A DNA stretch of 52,654 nt from an uncultured Lachnospiraceae bacterium (GTDB lineage Bacteria > Bacillota > Clostridia > Lachnospirales > Lachnospiraceae), in contig CACXFV010000140.1 of assembly GCA_902767015.1 (NCBI GenBank), positions 1 through 52,654 on the forward strand, written 5' to 3'. The first letter of the stretch is position 1. Each line of letters begins with the position of its first letter. Both the position numbers and the translations under genes were made by a program. Positions 24,741-32,987 of this stretch are shown here, in pieces. Below the pieces are notes generated by a model. The model ran no database searches. It had not been told where the DNA came from and was given only the letters and a program-made list of their open reading frames with translations.

Positions 24741-26426
24741 TTATTCCTTCAAGCTGGTCACAACTCCCATGAAAATAGGAAGCTTATTCTGATAATCAAC
24801 AATGGCATAGATAAATGGTCTGTCTATATCAACGACCTTTTTCTCCGTAGAAGCAGCACTACCCGCGCGCACCTCCGCTGCCGTTGACGCTGCGGCATCC
24901 GTCCCTTGTTCATCGACATCCATATACGTATTTTGAAAAACTTTCCCAATATAAGGCAAAATGGCGCTGTCATTTACAAACAATTCCGAAAAATCTGCCT
25001 TTTCCGCCAAAAAAGCATTTTCCATCCCCATTTTTTTCAGTGCCTCACTAAAATCATATTTTCCTGTCACACTGAACTTAGGAATTGTAGCCTCCACCAC
25101 TATACCATAATTGTCCTGCATCATACTCAAAAAATGTTCTCCCGTCAGAGAAGCAATGTAATCAAAAATATCGACCTCCTCATTAGGAAGTATCGCAACA
25201 AAAAGATACCCCGATGTGTAGGGTTTGCAAAAACCGGTGGCATATTCATCCTCAATATAATACATCTCAACCGAGTGCATAAAATTGCCGCTTTCTTTTT
25301 CTCCGCGATAAGCATTAAATTCTCCCGCTACCGCATTCAGATACGGGTCTAACCACCGTCCGCTGAATAATACCGTATTGACCAGATATAGCACAGCTTC
25401 ATCACCGATTTCATCAATCATATTCCGGATGTAGCCATCCGTATTCTCACTAATCCAGTAATTGATATCCTCCTTTGTTGTCTCATCAAAAGGTGCTTCA
25501 AATACAGATGAATAATACCAATTTTTCACATCACTTAAAAATGTTTCTTTTACCTTGGCATCCTCATTATTCCGTATCCAGATGGAATCCGCCAGCTTAA
25601 TTCTGGATTTTTCATCATATTTGAGTTGATTCGTATAGGTGTTCAGATTCCGGTTGAGCTCTTCTATCTGCTGCCCTCCACCGAGAACCTTTTCCATCTG
25701 CTGCCGTGTATCCCCCGCTGCACCGTTGGCCGCCATCGATAGCACAAGCTGTGCAGAAAGTGGTGAAATACATATATTCTTCTTAACTTTTGCACATTCC
25801 TTAAATAACGCTATCGCAAAATCAGCACTGCTCTCCACAAATTCCTGTGACACCTCTGTTGTGAACTGCTGTGCATCCGGTGCATCATGTCTCTTCTCTG
25901 TTTCCGACTCCGGCAGCGTCTCAATATTTCTACTATCGCCTGTCGTCATCTCTGAGCCATCTGTCCCTACCTCTGTTTCCGCTTTGCCGATGGTTTCGTT
26001 TACCTCATTTGCACGAAATAATCCTGTAAGGTCAGTGGCATTACCTGACCACAACAACTTCTGTATACCATCCTCATTGTTATTTTTAATAATCATCATA
26101 CCCGGTTTCTCGCCATCTTCTCCCTCATAAGCTGTTTCGTGTTCAAGCTTCTTAAGCCTTCTCTCCTCATCACGTTCCCCCTGCTGCCTGTGGGCACAGA
26201 AGACCGACGCGGCACCTGCCATTAACAGCAGCAATACCACTGCAAATGCCGGTATAAAGCTTTTTCTATATCTGTAACCATTCTTTTCTTCTGCAGCCTT
26301 TTTTCTACTTTTTCTTTTCTTTCCATCCATCCTTTTGTCATCATAGGACAGTGCCTCTTCCACCAAATCCTCCTCTATATGATTGATTGCCTCAAAGAGC
26401 TTCTTGCCTTTTTCCTTCTGTTTCAT
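24741..26426 (-). CDS. Membrane-anchored serpin with anti-sigma-like cytoplasmic tail
   Basis: A 561-residue type II membrane protein. Residues 1-55 are a charged cytoplasmic tail (KKLFEAINHIEEDLVEEAL) like the N-termini of proteins paired with this class of sigma factor; 56-78 form one membrane helix; 79-195 are a Thr/Glu-rich extracellular linker; 195-561 are a full serpin. Serpin signs: NICISPLSAQLVLSMAANGA, LADSIWIRN, LVNTVLFSGRW, and the hinge DEQGTDAAASTAAEV (E506 as P17, G508 P15, T509 P14, small residues P12-P9), typical of inhibitory serpins. P1 is probably G522 or a neighbouring Ala/Ser, which suggests elastase- or subtilisin-like targets. The ATG overlaps the sigma factor stop by four bases. 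Confidence 0.88.
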   Translation of the reverse strand: MKQKEKGKKLFEAINHIEEDLVEEALSYDDKRMDGKKRKSRKKAAEEKNGYRYRKSFIPAFAVVLLLLMAGAASVFCAHRQQGERDEERRLKKLEHETAYEGEDGEKPGMMIIKNNNEDGIQKLLWSGNATDLTGLFRANEVNETIGKAETEVGTDGSEMTTGDSRNIETLPESETEKRHDAPDAQQFTTEVSQEFVESSADFAIALFKECAKVKKNICISPLSAQLVLSMAANGAAGDTRQQMEKVLGGGQQIEELNRNLNTYTNQLKYDEKSRIKLADSIWIRNNEDAKVKETFLSDVKNWYYSSVFEAPFDETTKEDINYWISENTDGYIRNMIDEIGDEAVLYLVNTVLFSGRWLDPYLNAVAGEFNAYRGEKESGNFMHSVEMYYIEDEYATGFCKPYTSGYLFVAILPNEEVDIFDYIASLTGEHFLSMMQDNYGIVVEATIPKFSVTGKYDFSEALKKMGMENAFLAEKADFSELFVNDSAILPYIGKVFQNTYMDVDEQGTDAAASTAAEVRAGSAASTEKKVVDIDRPFIYAIVDYQNKLPIFMGVVTSLKE

Positions 26427-26986
26427 ACGACAATTCCCCTTTCGCCAAGAAATTTTTTTAATTTTTTTCTGATTCTCGAAAGACGCATGGCAGCATTTCT
26501 TTCCGAAACGCCATATTCTACAGCAATATCTTTCACAGGGCACAATAGCCAGTACCTTTTCACAAACATGGTTCTGTCTTCATATTTAATCTCACGAAGA
26601 AATACTTCGATAGCCTCCGTCAATGCCTTCAGCTCTATCTCTGACTCCACAGTATTGCCATCAGTCACACATTCCTCCAACTCCTCTATGGATAGTTCGT
26701 ATTCCCATACTCCGCCCCGCTTTTGTGCCTGATGATAATGAAGGCGTTTGAGAGAAAGATTTTTTACAATTTTTAACAGATATGCACGTAGAGGTTTTGG
26801 GCGCTGTGGCGGAATCTTATTCCATATTCCGTAATAGGCATCATTGACACACTCACTGGCATCTTCGGTATTGTGTAATATATGATAAGACACCTGATGA
26901 CAAAGTTTTCCGTATTTCCCATCAAGCTCAGCAATGGCATTTTCTGACCTTTCAAAGAAAAGCTCTATAATCCTTTCGTCCTCCAT
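26423..26986 (-). CDS. ECF-type RNA polymerase sigma factor
   Basis: A 187-residue sigma-70 family factor of the ECF type. Region 2 runs over about 18-90 (NTEDASECVNDAYYGIWN, then LRAYLLKIVKNLSLKRL) and region 4 over about 125-180 (RTMFVKRYWLLCPVKDIAVEYGVSERNAAMRLSRIRKKLK), the latter being the -35-binding helix-turn-helix. The linker contains the KRGGVWEYEL and ELEECV signatures common in gut-Clostridia members of this class. The start is placed at 26986 (GGAAGG nine bases upstream); an in-frame ATG at 27004 precedes that site. It is coupled to the serpin gene by an ATGA overlap, the usual sigma/anti-sigma arrangement. A TTATCTG/CAGATAA hairpin lies at 27023-27043 in its leader. Confidence 0.9.
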   Translation of the reverse strand: MEDERIIELFFERSENAIAELDGKYGKLCHQVSYHILHNTEDASECVNDAYYGIWNKIPPQRPKPLRAYLLKIVKNLSLKRLHYHQAQKRGGVWEYELSIEELEECVTDGNTVESEIELKALTEAIEVFLREIKYEDRTMFVKRYWLLCPVKDIAVEYGVSERNAAMRLSRIRKKLKKFLGERGIVV

Positions 26987-27175
26987 AACCTTTTCCCTTC
27001 CCATTTTTATCAGTTCACTTTCTTATCTGCTATTTACAGATAATATTCCTTAGTCACTATTAACATATAACATCGCTCAGGCATTTCATTCATGAATTCT
27101 TGTCTTCACCTATACTACTACCCTTTTTTCTCATAATACAACATTCATCAAAAAACTTCTCCCAATAGCAACGAT

Positions 27176-27217
27176 AAAAAAGAGCACCAGAAACATATTT
27201 TCTGAAATGCTCTCTTT
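27176..27217 (-). terminator. Intrinsic terminator after the FakA-C-like gene
   Basis: Minus-strand stem GAGAGCATTTCAGAAA with TTTCTGGTGCTC followed by TTTTTTA. It lies 74 bases after the stop of the gene ending at 27291. The rest of 27005-27290 shows no gene. Confidence 0.75.
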
Positions 27218-27290
27218 ACCCAATTTAACACTGTGCATCTATGCATGTCCGCAGCCGGCAACGTTCCTGTTACGCCACGCCAATTCTCCG

Positions 27291-27584
27291 TCAACCATGC
27301 AATCCTGACGACTGTCTGATCATATCCTCTACCACAATATCGTAAATTTCTCCTACGGAATTACAATACTCCAGAACCTTCCACGGTTCGTTTGTATGAA
27401 AATGAATCTTTACCAAATCTTCATCGCCGGTGGCAATTAATGAATTGCCCTCAATATGTCCCGTAATATAATCTGCAATCTCATCCTCATCAAGATTCTC
27501 ATCCCTGCGGTCTATGAGAAGCTGTGTATCGTAACGGTATGCAAACTGATCATCCTCTGCGTCAATACTATGAATTTCTTCCAT
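27291..27584 (-). CDS. Stand-alone FakA/YloV C-terminal-type domain
   Basis: A 97-residue protein matching the last domain of fatty-acid kinase FakA (YloV, DAK2-fusion family): DTQLLI near the start, then HIEGNSLIATGDEDLVKIHFHTNEPWKVLEYCNS with the typical GDSL/ELVKVHVHTN pattern, and a final GEIYDIVVEDM. The ATP-binding kinase domain is absent. Start ATG 27584 with AGGAGG eight bases upstream; a longer open frame to 27743 has no ribosome binding site. It is divergent to the HTH gene. It may act as a lone protein-protein or metal/lipid interaction module; this is inference. Confidence 0.8.
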   Translation of the reverse strand: MEEIHSIDAEDDQFAYRYDTQLLIDRRDENLDEDEIADYITGHIEGNSLIATGDEDLVKIHFHTNEPWKVLEYCNSVGEIYDIVVEDMIRQSSGLHG

Positions 27585-27791
27585 TGTCTTTTCCTCCTGA
27601 TTTTTTATGTTTACCCGAATATTATAACATAAAACAGACATATTGCATCTACTTTTTACAATATGTTGAAAAGTAACCTCTCCCCCATGAACATAATCCC
27701 CTGTTATTATATTTTGCAAAAAAAGAATAGAATTATCCCCCAAAATAGAGTATGATAGAAGGCATAGAATATGCAGACAGAGGGAATCATC

Positions 27792-29534
27792 ATGACTTTC
27801 AGTGAAAATTTAAAGGAATATATAAAAACACTTGATATAACCTATACCCAATTAGCAAAGGCGTCAGGACTTAGTGTCAGTGCCATATCTCACTATGTCA
27901 AAGGTCAACGCAAGCCCCACTATAACGGCGAACAGATAGAAAAAATCATCCATGGTTTTCTTTCTCTTGCCAAAGAAAAGGATATTCACATCACCGAGGA
28001 GGAGTTGCGCCTATCTTTGCAGAAAAGTATCACCAACGGACTAAATGTGGAATATAGTACTTATCTTGAAAACTTAAACAGGCTTTTAAAAGCGCTTAAT
28101 GTCAAAAGTAATCTTTTGGCAAAGTCACTGTCCTATGATCCGTCTCACATTTCCAAAATACTTTCCGGCAAACGTCATCCCGGAAACCTTCCCGGCTTTA
28201 CCCTGCAGGTATCAACCTATATTGCGGGTCACTATTTGAAGGCACCTGAGATTTCCACCATTGCCAGATTGATTGGCTGCGACGAAAAGGCAATTTCCAA
28301 CGTAAGAATAATGCGTGATGCCATCATCACTTGGCTCAGCTCCACCCCTTACAACAGGGATAACGATCCCATCGCACACTTTCTTGAGAAAATGGACACT
28401 TTTAATCTGGACGATTTTATACAGTCAATTCATTTTGACAGCATCAAACTGCCCTCTGTACCATTTCAATTGCCAACGACCAAAACCTATACCGGTATCA
28501 AGGAAATGATGGAAAGTGAGCTTGATTTTATTAAAGCTACGGTTCTTTCCAAGTCCATGAGTGATTGCATTTTGTACAGTGATATGCCTCTGGAAGAAAT
28601 GGCAAAAGACCCTGATTTCCCTAAAAAATGGATGTTTGGCAGAGCGATGATGCTCAAAAAAGGACTTCATTTGAATATCATTCATGATGTCAACCGTCCT
28701 TTTAATGAAATGATGTTAGGGCTTGAAGGACATATCCCGATGTATATGACCGGACAGATATCTCCTTATTATCTTGCCTCTTCCCAAAATGATGTATTCA
28801 CACATCTGCTGAATGTATCCGGCGCTGCTGCTTTGGAGGGCTATGCCATTGCCGGACATCAGAGTTCGGGAAGATATATACTTTTCAAATCAAAAGAGGA
28901 TATTAACCATTACCGTATACGGGCAGAGCAGCTTTTGCAAAAAGCTATGCCTCTCATGGATATTTATCGCAGTGACAGAAAGCAGGATTTTGCTGCACAT
29001 ATGAGGAAACTATGGAAATCGGGTAACCGCCAGATTGTGCACTGCAGTCTTCCTATTTATACAATATCGGAAGATTTACTCGACGCAATCCTTGCACAAA
29101 ACAACGTACCTATCACAAACATGCAACAAATCAGGAACTACCGTGGGGAATATCTTACTGCCATGCAACATTTATTGACCAATCATGATGTCACTTTGGT
29201 TGTACCGGAGCTGACACAAGAGCAATTTAAGAAAATGCCTCTCTATCTCGCACTTTCTGAACTGTTCTACGAAGCAGATATCCCTTACAGCTATGAAACG
29301 TACCTTGCTCACTTAGAGCAGACAAAAAGCTTTGCAAGGCAATACGCAAATCTCACATTAGAATTGGATGCAATGCCTACTTTTCGTAATATTTCTTATT
29401 CTATTATTAATGAAAGTCAGGTGATTGTATCAAAAAATAAATATCCAACCATTCATTTTGTGATTCATCACCCCAAAATGGTGTTGGCATTTCAGAATTT
29501 CATCCCACCTCTCAGGGATGATATACATGATTAA
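27792..29534 (+). CDS. Large double-HTH (XRE-type) regulator
   Basis: A 580-residue protein with two Cro/C1-type helix-turn-helix domains, at about 17-42 (QLAKASGLSVSAISHYVKG) and 105-130 (LLAKSLSYDPSHISKILSG). About 440 residues of unassigned, largely alpha/beta sequence follow, with no membrane segment; it may bind a ligand or protein. The start at 27792 has GAGGG seven bases upstream; an ATG at 27771 lacks a site. It is divergent to the FakA-C-like gene with about 200 bases between. Probably a transcription regulator; target unknown. Confidence 0.75.
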   Translation: MTFSENLKEYIKTLDITYTQLAKASGLSVSAISHYVKGQRKPHYNGEQIEKIIHGFLSLAKEKDIHITEEELRLSLQKSITNGLNVEYSTYLENLNRLLKALNVKSNLLAKSLSYDPSHISKILSGKRHPGNLPGFTLQVSTYIAGHYLKAPEISTIARLIGCDEKAISNVRIMRDAIITWLSSTPYNRDNDPIAHFLEKMDTFNLDDFIQSIHFDSIKLPSVPFQLPTTKTYTGIKEMMESELDFIKATVLSKSMSDCILYSDMPLEEMAKDPDFPKKWMFGRAMMLKKGLHLNIIHDVNRPFNEMMLGLEGHIPMYMTGQISPYYLASSQNDVFTHLLNVSGAAALEGYAIAGHQSSGRYILFKSKEDINHYRIRAEQLLQKAMPLMDIYRSDRKQDFAAHMRKLWKSGNRQIVHCSLPIYTISEDLLDAILAQNNVPITNMQQIRNYRGEYLTAMQHLLTNHDVTLVVPELTQEQFKKMPLYLALSELFYEADIPYSYETYLAHLEQTKSFARQYANLTLELDAMPTFRNISYSIINESQVIVSKNKYPTIHFVIHHPKMVLAFQNFIPPLRDDIHD

Positions 29535-29607
29535 GGCCTGCCACGCAAAACAACTCGACGCATCACACCGACATGTGTTCTAATTTACACTATCTGTTAT
29601 ATAAAAC

Positions 29608-29649
29608 GGCGAAAGGCACCAATACTACAAAGTATCCGTGTCTTTCGCC
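29608..29649 (-). terminator. Intrinsic terminator after tRNA-Leu
   Basis: Arms GGCGAAAG (29608-29615) and CTTTCGCC (29642-29649) with an inner ATACT/AGTAT stem; the minus-strand transcript then reads GTTTTATA. It lies just past the tRNA 3' end. Confidence 0.75.
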
Positions 29650-29655
29650 ATCTAA

Positions 29656-29737
29656 TGCGGGTGACAGGACTTGAACCTGCACACCTCGCGGTACAAGAAC
29701 CTAAATCTTGCGTGTCTGCCAATTCCACCACACCCGC
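29656..29737 (-). tRNA. tRNA-Leu (anticodon UAG)
   Basis: Acceptor stem GCGGGTG/CACCCGC with discriminator A, a leucine-type D-arm, the anticodon arm CAAGA-TTTAGGT-TCTTG (anticodon TAG) and a long variable arm, then a normal T-arm (GGTTCAAGTCC). CCA is not encoded. A consensus promoter lies 40 bases upstream and a terminator downstream, so it is a single-gene unit. Confidence 0.95.
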
Positions 29738-29776
29738 ATTTCAAAAAGGATGAAAATGATATTTTCTACAGAGGTT

Positions 29777-29805
29777 ATTATATCCGATATATGAAGGTTT
29801 GTCAA
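29777..29805 (-). promoter_or_regulatory. Sigma-A promoter for tRNA-Leu
   Basis: Full consensus on the minus strand: TTGACA (29800-29805), a 17-base spacer and TATAAT (29777-29782). It abuts the stop codon of the PAP2 gene. Confidence 0.9.
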
Positions 29806-30309
29806 TCAGTTCAAAATGAAATAAAAACCTATTATCCCACATAAAACACCAATCGCCAGTCCGGCTATAACATCTTTTATATAATGCACTCCCGCTATAG
29901 GACGCAAAATTCCTATGGACACCGCCACTGCCAGCATGCCTATACCAAACGCAGTGTTCACATACAATGCCGCCATTGCTATGACACCCGCCGAAACCAT
30001 ATGCCTGCTCGGAAATGACTGTCCCCTTTTATTCTTAATAATAAGAGGCTCAATTGCCATCTCCTCATAAGGCCGTTTCGCATTGACTATCTTTCTAAAG
30101 ATAGTGCATATGACAAAGGTAACTGCCGGCACCAAGATTATTCCGGCAATCTCCTTCGTGGCACCATACAGAATTTCATATATAACGGAAGCCGCATATC
30201 CTAATGCAGTGACGTATGGTAACAGCCTATAGGCAAAAACAAACAGCTTTAATCTTACATCGCTTTTTCTAAACCACGTACTAATCTTATTATATAATTG
30301 TTCATTCAT
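29806..30309 (-). CDS. PAP2-family membrane phosphatase
   Basis: A 167-residue membrane protein with about five hydrophobic segments. The three PAP2 motifs are present in modified form: NAKRPYEE, SFPSRHMVSAG (PSRH where PSGH is usual) and RPIAGVHYIKDVIAG with the catalytic-type His and Asp. The family dephosphorylates undecaprenyl pyrophosphate, phosphatidic acid or phosphatidylglycerophosphate; which one cannot be told. The start ATG has AGGAAGT upstream. It precedes tRNA-Leu on the same strand. Confidence 0.85.
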   Translation of the reverse strand: MNEQLYNKISTWFRKSDVRLKLFVFAYRLLPYVTALGYAASVIYEILYGATKEIAGIILVPAVTFVICTIFRKIVNAKRPYEEMAIEPLIIKNKRGQSFPSRHMVSAGVIAMAALYVNTAFGIGMLAVAVSIGILRPIAGVHYIKDVIAGLAIGVLCGIIGFYFILN

Positions 30310-30447
30310 AGATACTTCCTGCTTAGTGTAGCTTTTCTTATAATAATAATCATTTTATGCGATGTTGTCAACAAACCCGACAGCACTATTCGCAGGTAAT
30401 CCTATTTACGTTACTATTGGCAGGAATCGGTGGAATAGTCACCTATT

Positions 30448-31131
30448 TTATAAAACACACCTATAGATGCACAAAAAGTGAAGAATGGTTCCGGCAAGTA
30501 CAAAGAAATGCCATACTGAATGCATATATTTTACCTTGCTTCCGATTCCGAATATAATCGCTCCCACTGTATAGGCGATTCCTCCTGCCACCAGCAACTT
30601 TATGCCACCTGCCGGCACTGCCTGTGAAAGAGGCTTGAATGCCAATACAATAACCCATCCCATTGACAGATAGCATACCATCGACAGCTTTGTAAATCGT
30701 TCCATATCAATGGCATTTAATATAATCCCTACTGCTGCTGTTGCCCATATAACATCAAATAGTTTCCATCCCACTGTGCTTCTCAAAGAAACCAGGGTAA
30801 AAGGAGTGTAAGTTCCGGCAATCAGCAAAAAAATCGTACAATGGTCAAAAATCCTCATGACACGCTTTGCATTATTCGGTTTAAAGCTGTGATACAGGCA
30901 CGACATCGTATATAAAATAATCACGGCAAATCCAAATATCCAACTGCTTACAATACCATATACATTGTGATGTCTTGTGGATATGCTGACGCACAGGCAC
31001 AATGCCGCTATTCCCAGACCAGCACCTATCCCATGAGATATTGCGTTAATCAGTTCTTCTCCCAATGTATACTCCGGTATAGAAATCTTTCTCTCAAGGT
31101 ATGTCTTTTGCGTATTAATACTATATTCCAT
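30448..31131 (-). CDS. Hemolysin III family (PAQR) membrane protein
   Basis: A 227-residue seven-helix membrane protein of the PAQR/hemolysin III family. Conserved metal-ligand-type motifs are visible: NAISHGIGAGLG near the N-terminus, MSCLYHSF in the second helix pair, and SVWHFFVLAGTILHF in the last helix, i.e. the His and Ser/Asp set that binds zinc in adiponectin receptors. Despite the name there is little reason to expect a toxin; a hydrolase or stress role is more likely. Start ATG with AAAGGAGG. Its promoter is overlaid by a 21-bp inverted repeat (31154-31200). Confidence 0.9.
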   Translation of the reverse strand: MEYSINTQKTYLERKISIPEYTLGEELINAISHGIGAGLGIAALCLCVSISTRHHNVYGIVSSWIFGFAVIILYTMSCLYHSFKPNNAKRVMRIFDHCTIFLLIAGTYTPFTLVSLRSTVGWKLFDVIWATAAVGIILNAIDMERFTKLSMVCYLSMGWVIVLAFKPLSQAVPAGGIKLLVAGGIAYTVGAIIFGIGSKVKYMHSVWHFFVLAGTILHFLCIYRCVL

Positions 31132-31153
31132 AACAAACCTCCTTTTTCAAATG

Positions 31154-31213
31154 CAAAAGCTATATAACGTAGTTTTAATAACTACATTATATAGCTTTTG
31201 TGCTATTTGTCAA
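31154..31213 (-). promoter_or_regulatory. Promoter overlapped by a 21-bp inverted repeat (hemolysin III gene)
   Basis: Minus strand TTGACA (31208-31213), a 16-base spacer and TATAAT (31186-31191). The arms CAAAAGCTATATAA-type (31154-31174 and 31180-31200) pair at 20 of 21 positions around a 5-nt centre. One arm contains the -10 box and the other covers the start of the transcript. This is the layout of a repressor operator; the transcript could also form a 5' hairpin. An ACTTCAATT/AATTGAAGT inverted repeat lies at 31223-31261. Confidence 0.75.
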
Positions 31214-31315
31214 GGCTTTTTTACTTCAATTACTAGAGTACAGCATTCCCAGAATTGAAGTACTGAATAGTTACCACAAGATTCCTATTCACAGCCAACC
31301 TCATAAAGTAAAGCA

Positions 31316-32956
31316 TTATAACTTTAGTGATTGCTTCGCCGATTCATAATCCTCAAACAGAATTGTCTTAAATCCCAATTCGCCCGCTGCTCTTAAATTG
31401 ACCTCTCTGTCATCAAGAAATACACATCTTTCCGGATTCAGGGAATATTTTTTTATCAGCAGCTCATAGATATCTTTATCCGGCTTCTTCATTTTTACTT
31501 CAAAGGATAATATTCCGCCATCCATTTTCTTAATAAAACCAAGTTCCTCTTCGCATTCATGGTATAGTTTTTCACTTATATTTGACAAGTATAACACCCT
31601 GTAGCCTTTACTTTTTAATTTTTCGATAAAACCATCTGTATAATAATAGCGTCTGACAATACCATTCAGATTTTTAAATGCCCTTCTTATCTCCCTTTCA
31701 AGTTTGGGACTTCTCTCTATAAATTGATTAAGCACCTCTTTTTCGCTCATCATTCCCTTGTCATATTCGTTCCAGATATCATTTTCGACAACGGCATCCA
31801 TCACTGCCTGTATTTTTTCTTCCCTAATACCGACTTTTTTTAAATATTCACGGGGAATAAATTCCGCCAGTACCATGCCAATATCCAAAATAACCGTATC
31901 TATCTTTCTTTTCATTAATTTACCCTTTGTCCTCCTTCCCACATCCATCAGCATGTCTTTTGTATGAGCCCACTTTTCTGCCAGCAGTTCTCTGTTTCTG
32001 ACATAAAAGAGACTCCCTTTGCCAATTACGGCAATGACTACCAACACAGCTTCTACTAAAAATATCAAAAATATTACAGCGCATACCTGCAAAATCGCTC
32101 TCTGTTTATTTTCCCAGAAAGGATATACGATTGCCTTTTTTCTCATTACATTATTGCCGATTTTCTTTATTTCCCGTAAAAGATTGCCATAGGAAAATCT
32201 TCCGGAAATTACAGATATCTCCGATGCGTCCTCCACATCAGCCAGATGTTTTTTGACAATTTTATATGCATAACCCTTTGTGAGATTAGGCATAATAACC
32301 TCATAATTCGTTATCTCTATAGGACTGCTTTTTTCCAACGCACTGTACGACATATAGACTACAGTCTTATGATTGCCTGCTGCACTGTTAAATATTCCAC
32401 TTTCCCGTTTTATCACGCCGCATATCTGAAATGGCATATTATTGATGTAAACTGTCATACCAATGATATCCGCACTTCCAAATAACTGCCATGCCAAATC
32501 TTCATCAATTACAATCAAATCATTCATCAGATTTTCATCTGAAAAAAAGGAGCCTGAGACAAGTCGGAAAGGATGCATTTTAAAAAAATCCCCGCCTACA
32601 CCATACGCTGTAAATTCCATCGGTGTTGCATCTGTGTGGACAGATACGCTCCCCCTGGCACTGTAACAATCCACCCAGGAAACTGTACCATTTTTGCTTT
32701 CCAAAACATCATCCTGTCTTAAATCCGCCTCTATCTCACTTCTCAACCGCATCACATTCTCCGGGCTAAACTCCGCCTCTTTCGAAAAAAATACACTGAT
32801 ATGTGAATATCTTTTTCCTGCTGCCCAGCTTCGATAAGCATCCTTATAGGTATCTTTTGCGCTTAACTGTTGAATCAGTATAAGCGGCGTCAAAAGAAGC
32901 ACTATGATAATCAAAGGTTTTATGAATTTCTTTAATTTGCCTGAATACTCTTTCAA
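31316..32956 (-). CDS. MacB-type periplasmic domain fused to a HAD phosphatase
   Basis: A 546-residue protein with an unusual layout: membrane helix (about 13-30), an extracytoplasmic domain like the MacB/FtsX periplasmic core (about 31-285; GGDFFKMHPFRLVSGSFF, AWQLFGSADIIGMTVYI and FQICGVIKRE are typical), a second helix (about 287-311), then a cytoplasmic HAD-IA phosphatase (about 350-546). HAD motifs: I DIGMVL with D358 (second position Gly, as in YihX-type enzymes), II YLSNIS, III K490/K491, IV FLDDREVN. The last two membrane helices of an FtsX-type permease are missing. An internal ATG (residue 348) has AAAGGG seven bases before it, so the HAD part may once have been, or may still be, translated alone. 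Last gene of the transporter operon. Confidence 0.8.
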   Translation of the reverse strand: MKEYSGKLKKFIKPLIIIVLLLTPLILIQQLSAKDTYKDAYRSWAAGKRYSHISVFFSKEAEFSPENVMRLRSEIEADLRQDDVLESKNGTVSWVDCYSARGSVSVHTDATPMEFTAYGVGGDFFKMHPFRLVSGSFFSDENLMNDLIVIDEDLAWQLFGSADIIGMTVYINNMPFQICGVIKRESGIFNSAAGNHKTVVYMSYSALEKSSPIEITNYEVIMPNLTKGYAYKIVKKHLADVEDASEISVISGRFSYGNLLREIKKIGNNVMRKKAIVYPFWENKQRAILQVCAVIFLIFLVEAVLVVIAVIGKGSLFYVRNRELLAEKWAHTKDMLMDVGRRTKGKLMKRKIDTVILDIGMVLAEFIPREYLKKVGIREEKIQAVMDAVVENDIWNEYDKGMMSEKEVLNQFIERSPKLEREIRRAFKNLNGIVRRYYYTDGFIEKLKSKGYRVLYLSNISEKLYHECEEELGFIKKMDGGILSFEVKMKKPDKDIYELLIKKYSLNPERCVFLDDREVNLRAAGELGFKTILFEDYESAKQSLKL

Positions 32957-32987
32957 AATTTACCTCATTTCTGTAATGCCTTTACAT

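Noticed and set aside
29806-30309. PAP2 gene as a pseudogene because of PSRH instead of PSGH
   Set aside because: The other motifs and helices are intact and the catalytic-type His and Asp are kept; a motif variant is more likely than decay.
30448-31131. Hemolysin III as a virulence toxin
   Set aside because: The sequence is a seven-helix PAQR protein with metal-ligand residues; the name does not support a toxin function.
31223-31261. Inverted repeat ACTTCAATT/AATTGAAGT as a terminator of the MacB-HAD gene
   Set aside because: On the minus strand it is followed by an A-run, not a T-run; it cannot be an intrinsic terminator in that direction.
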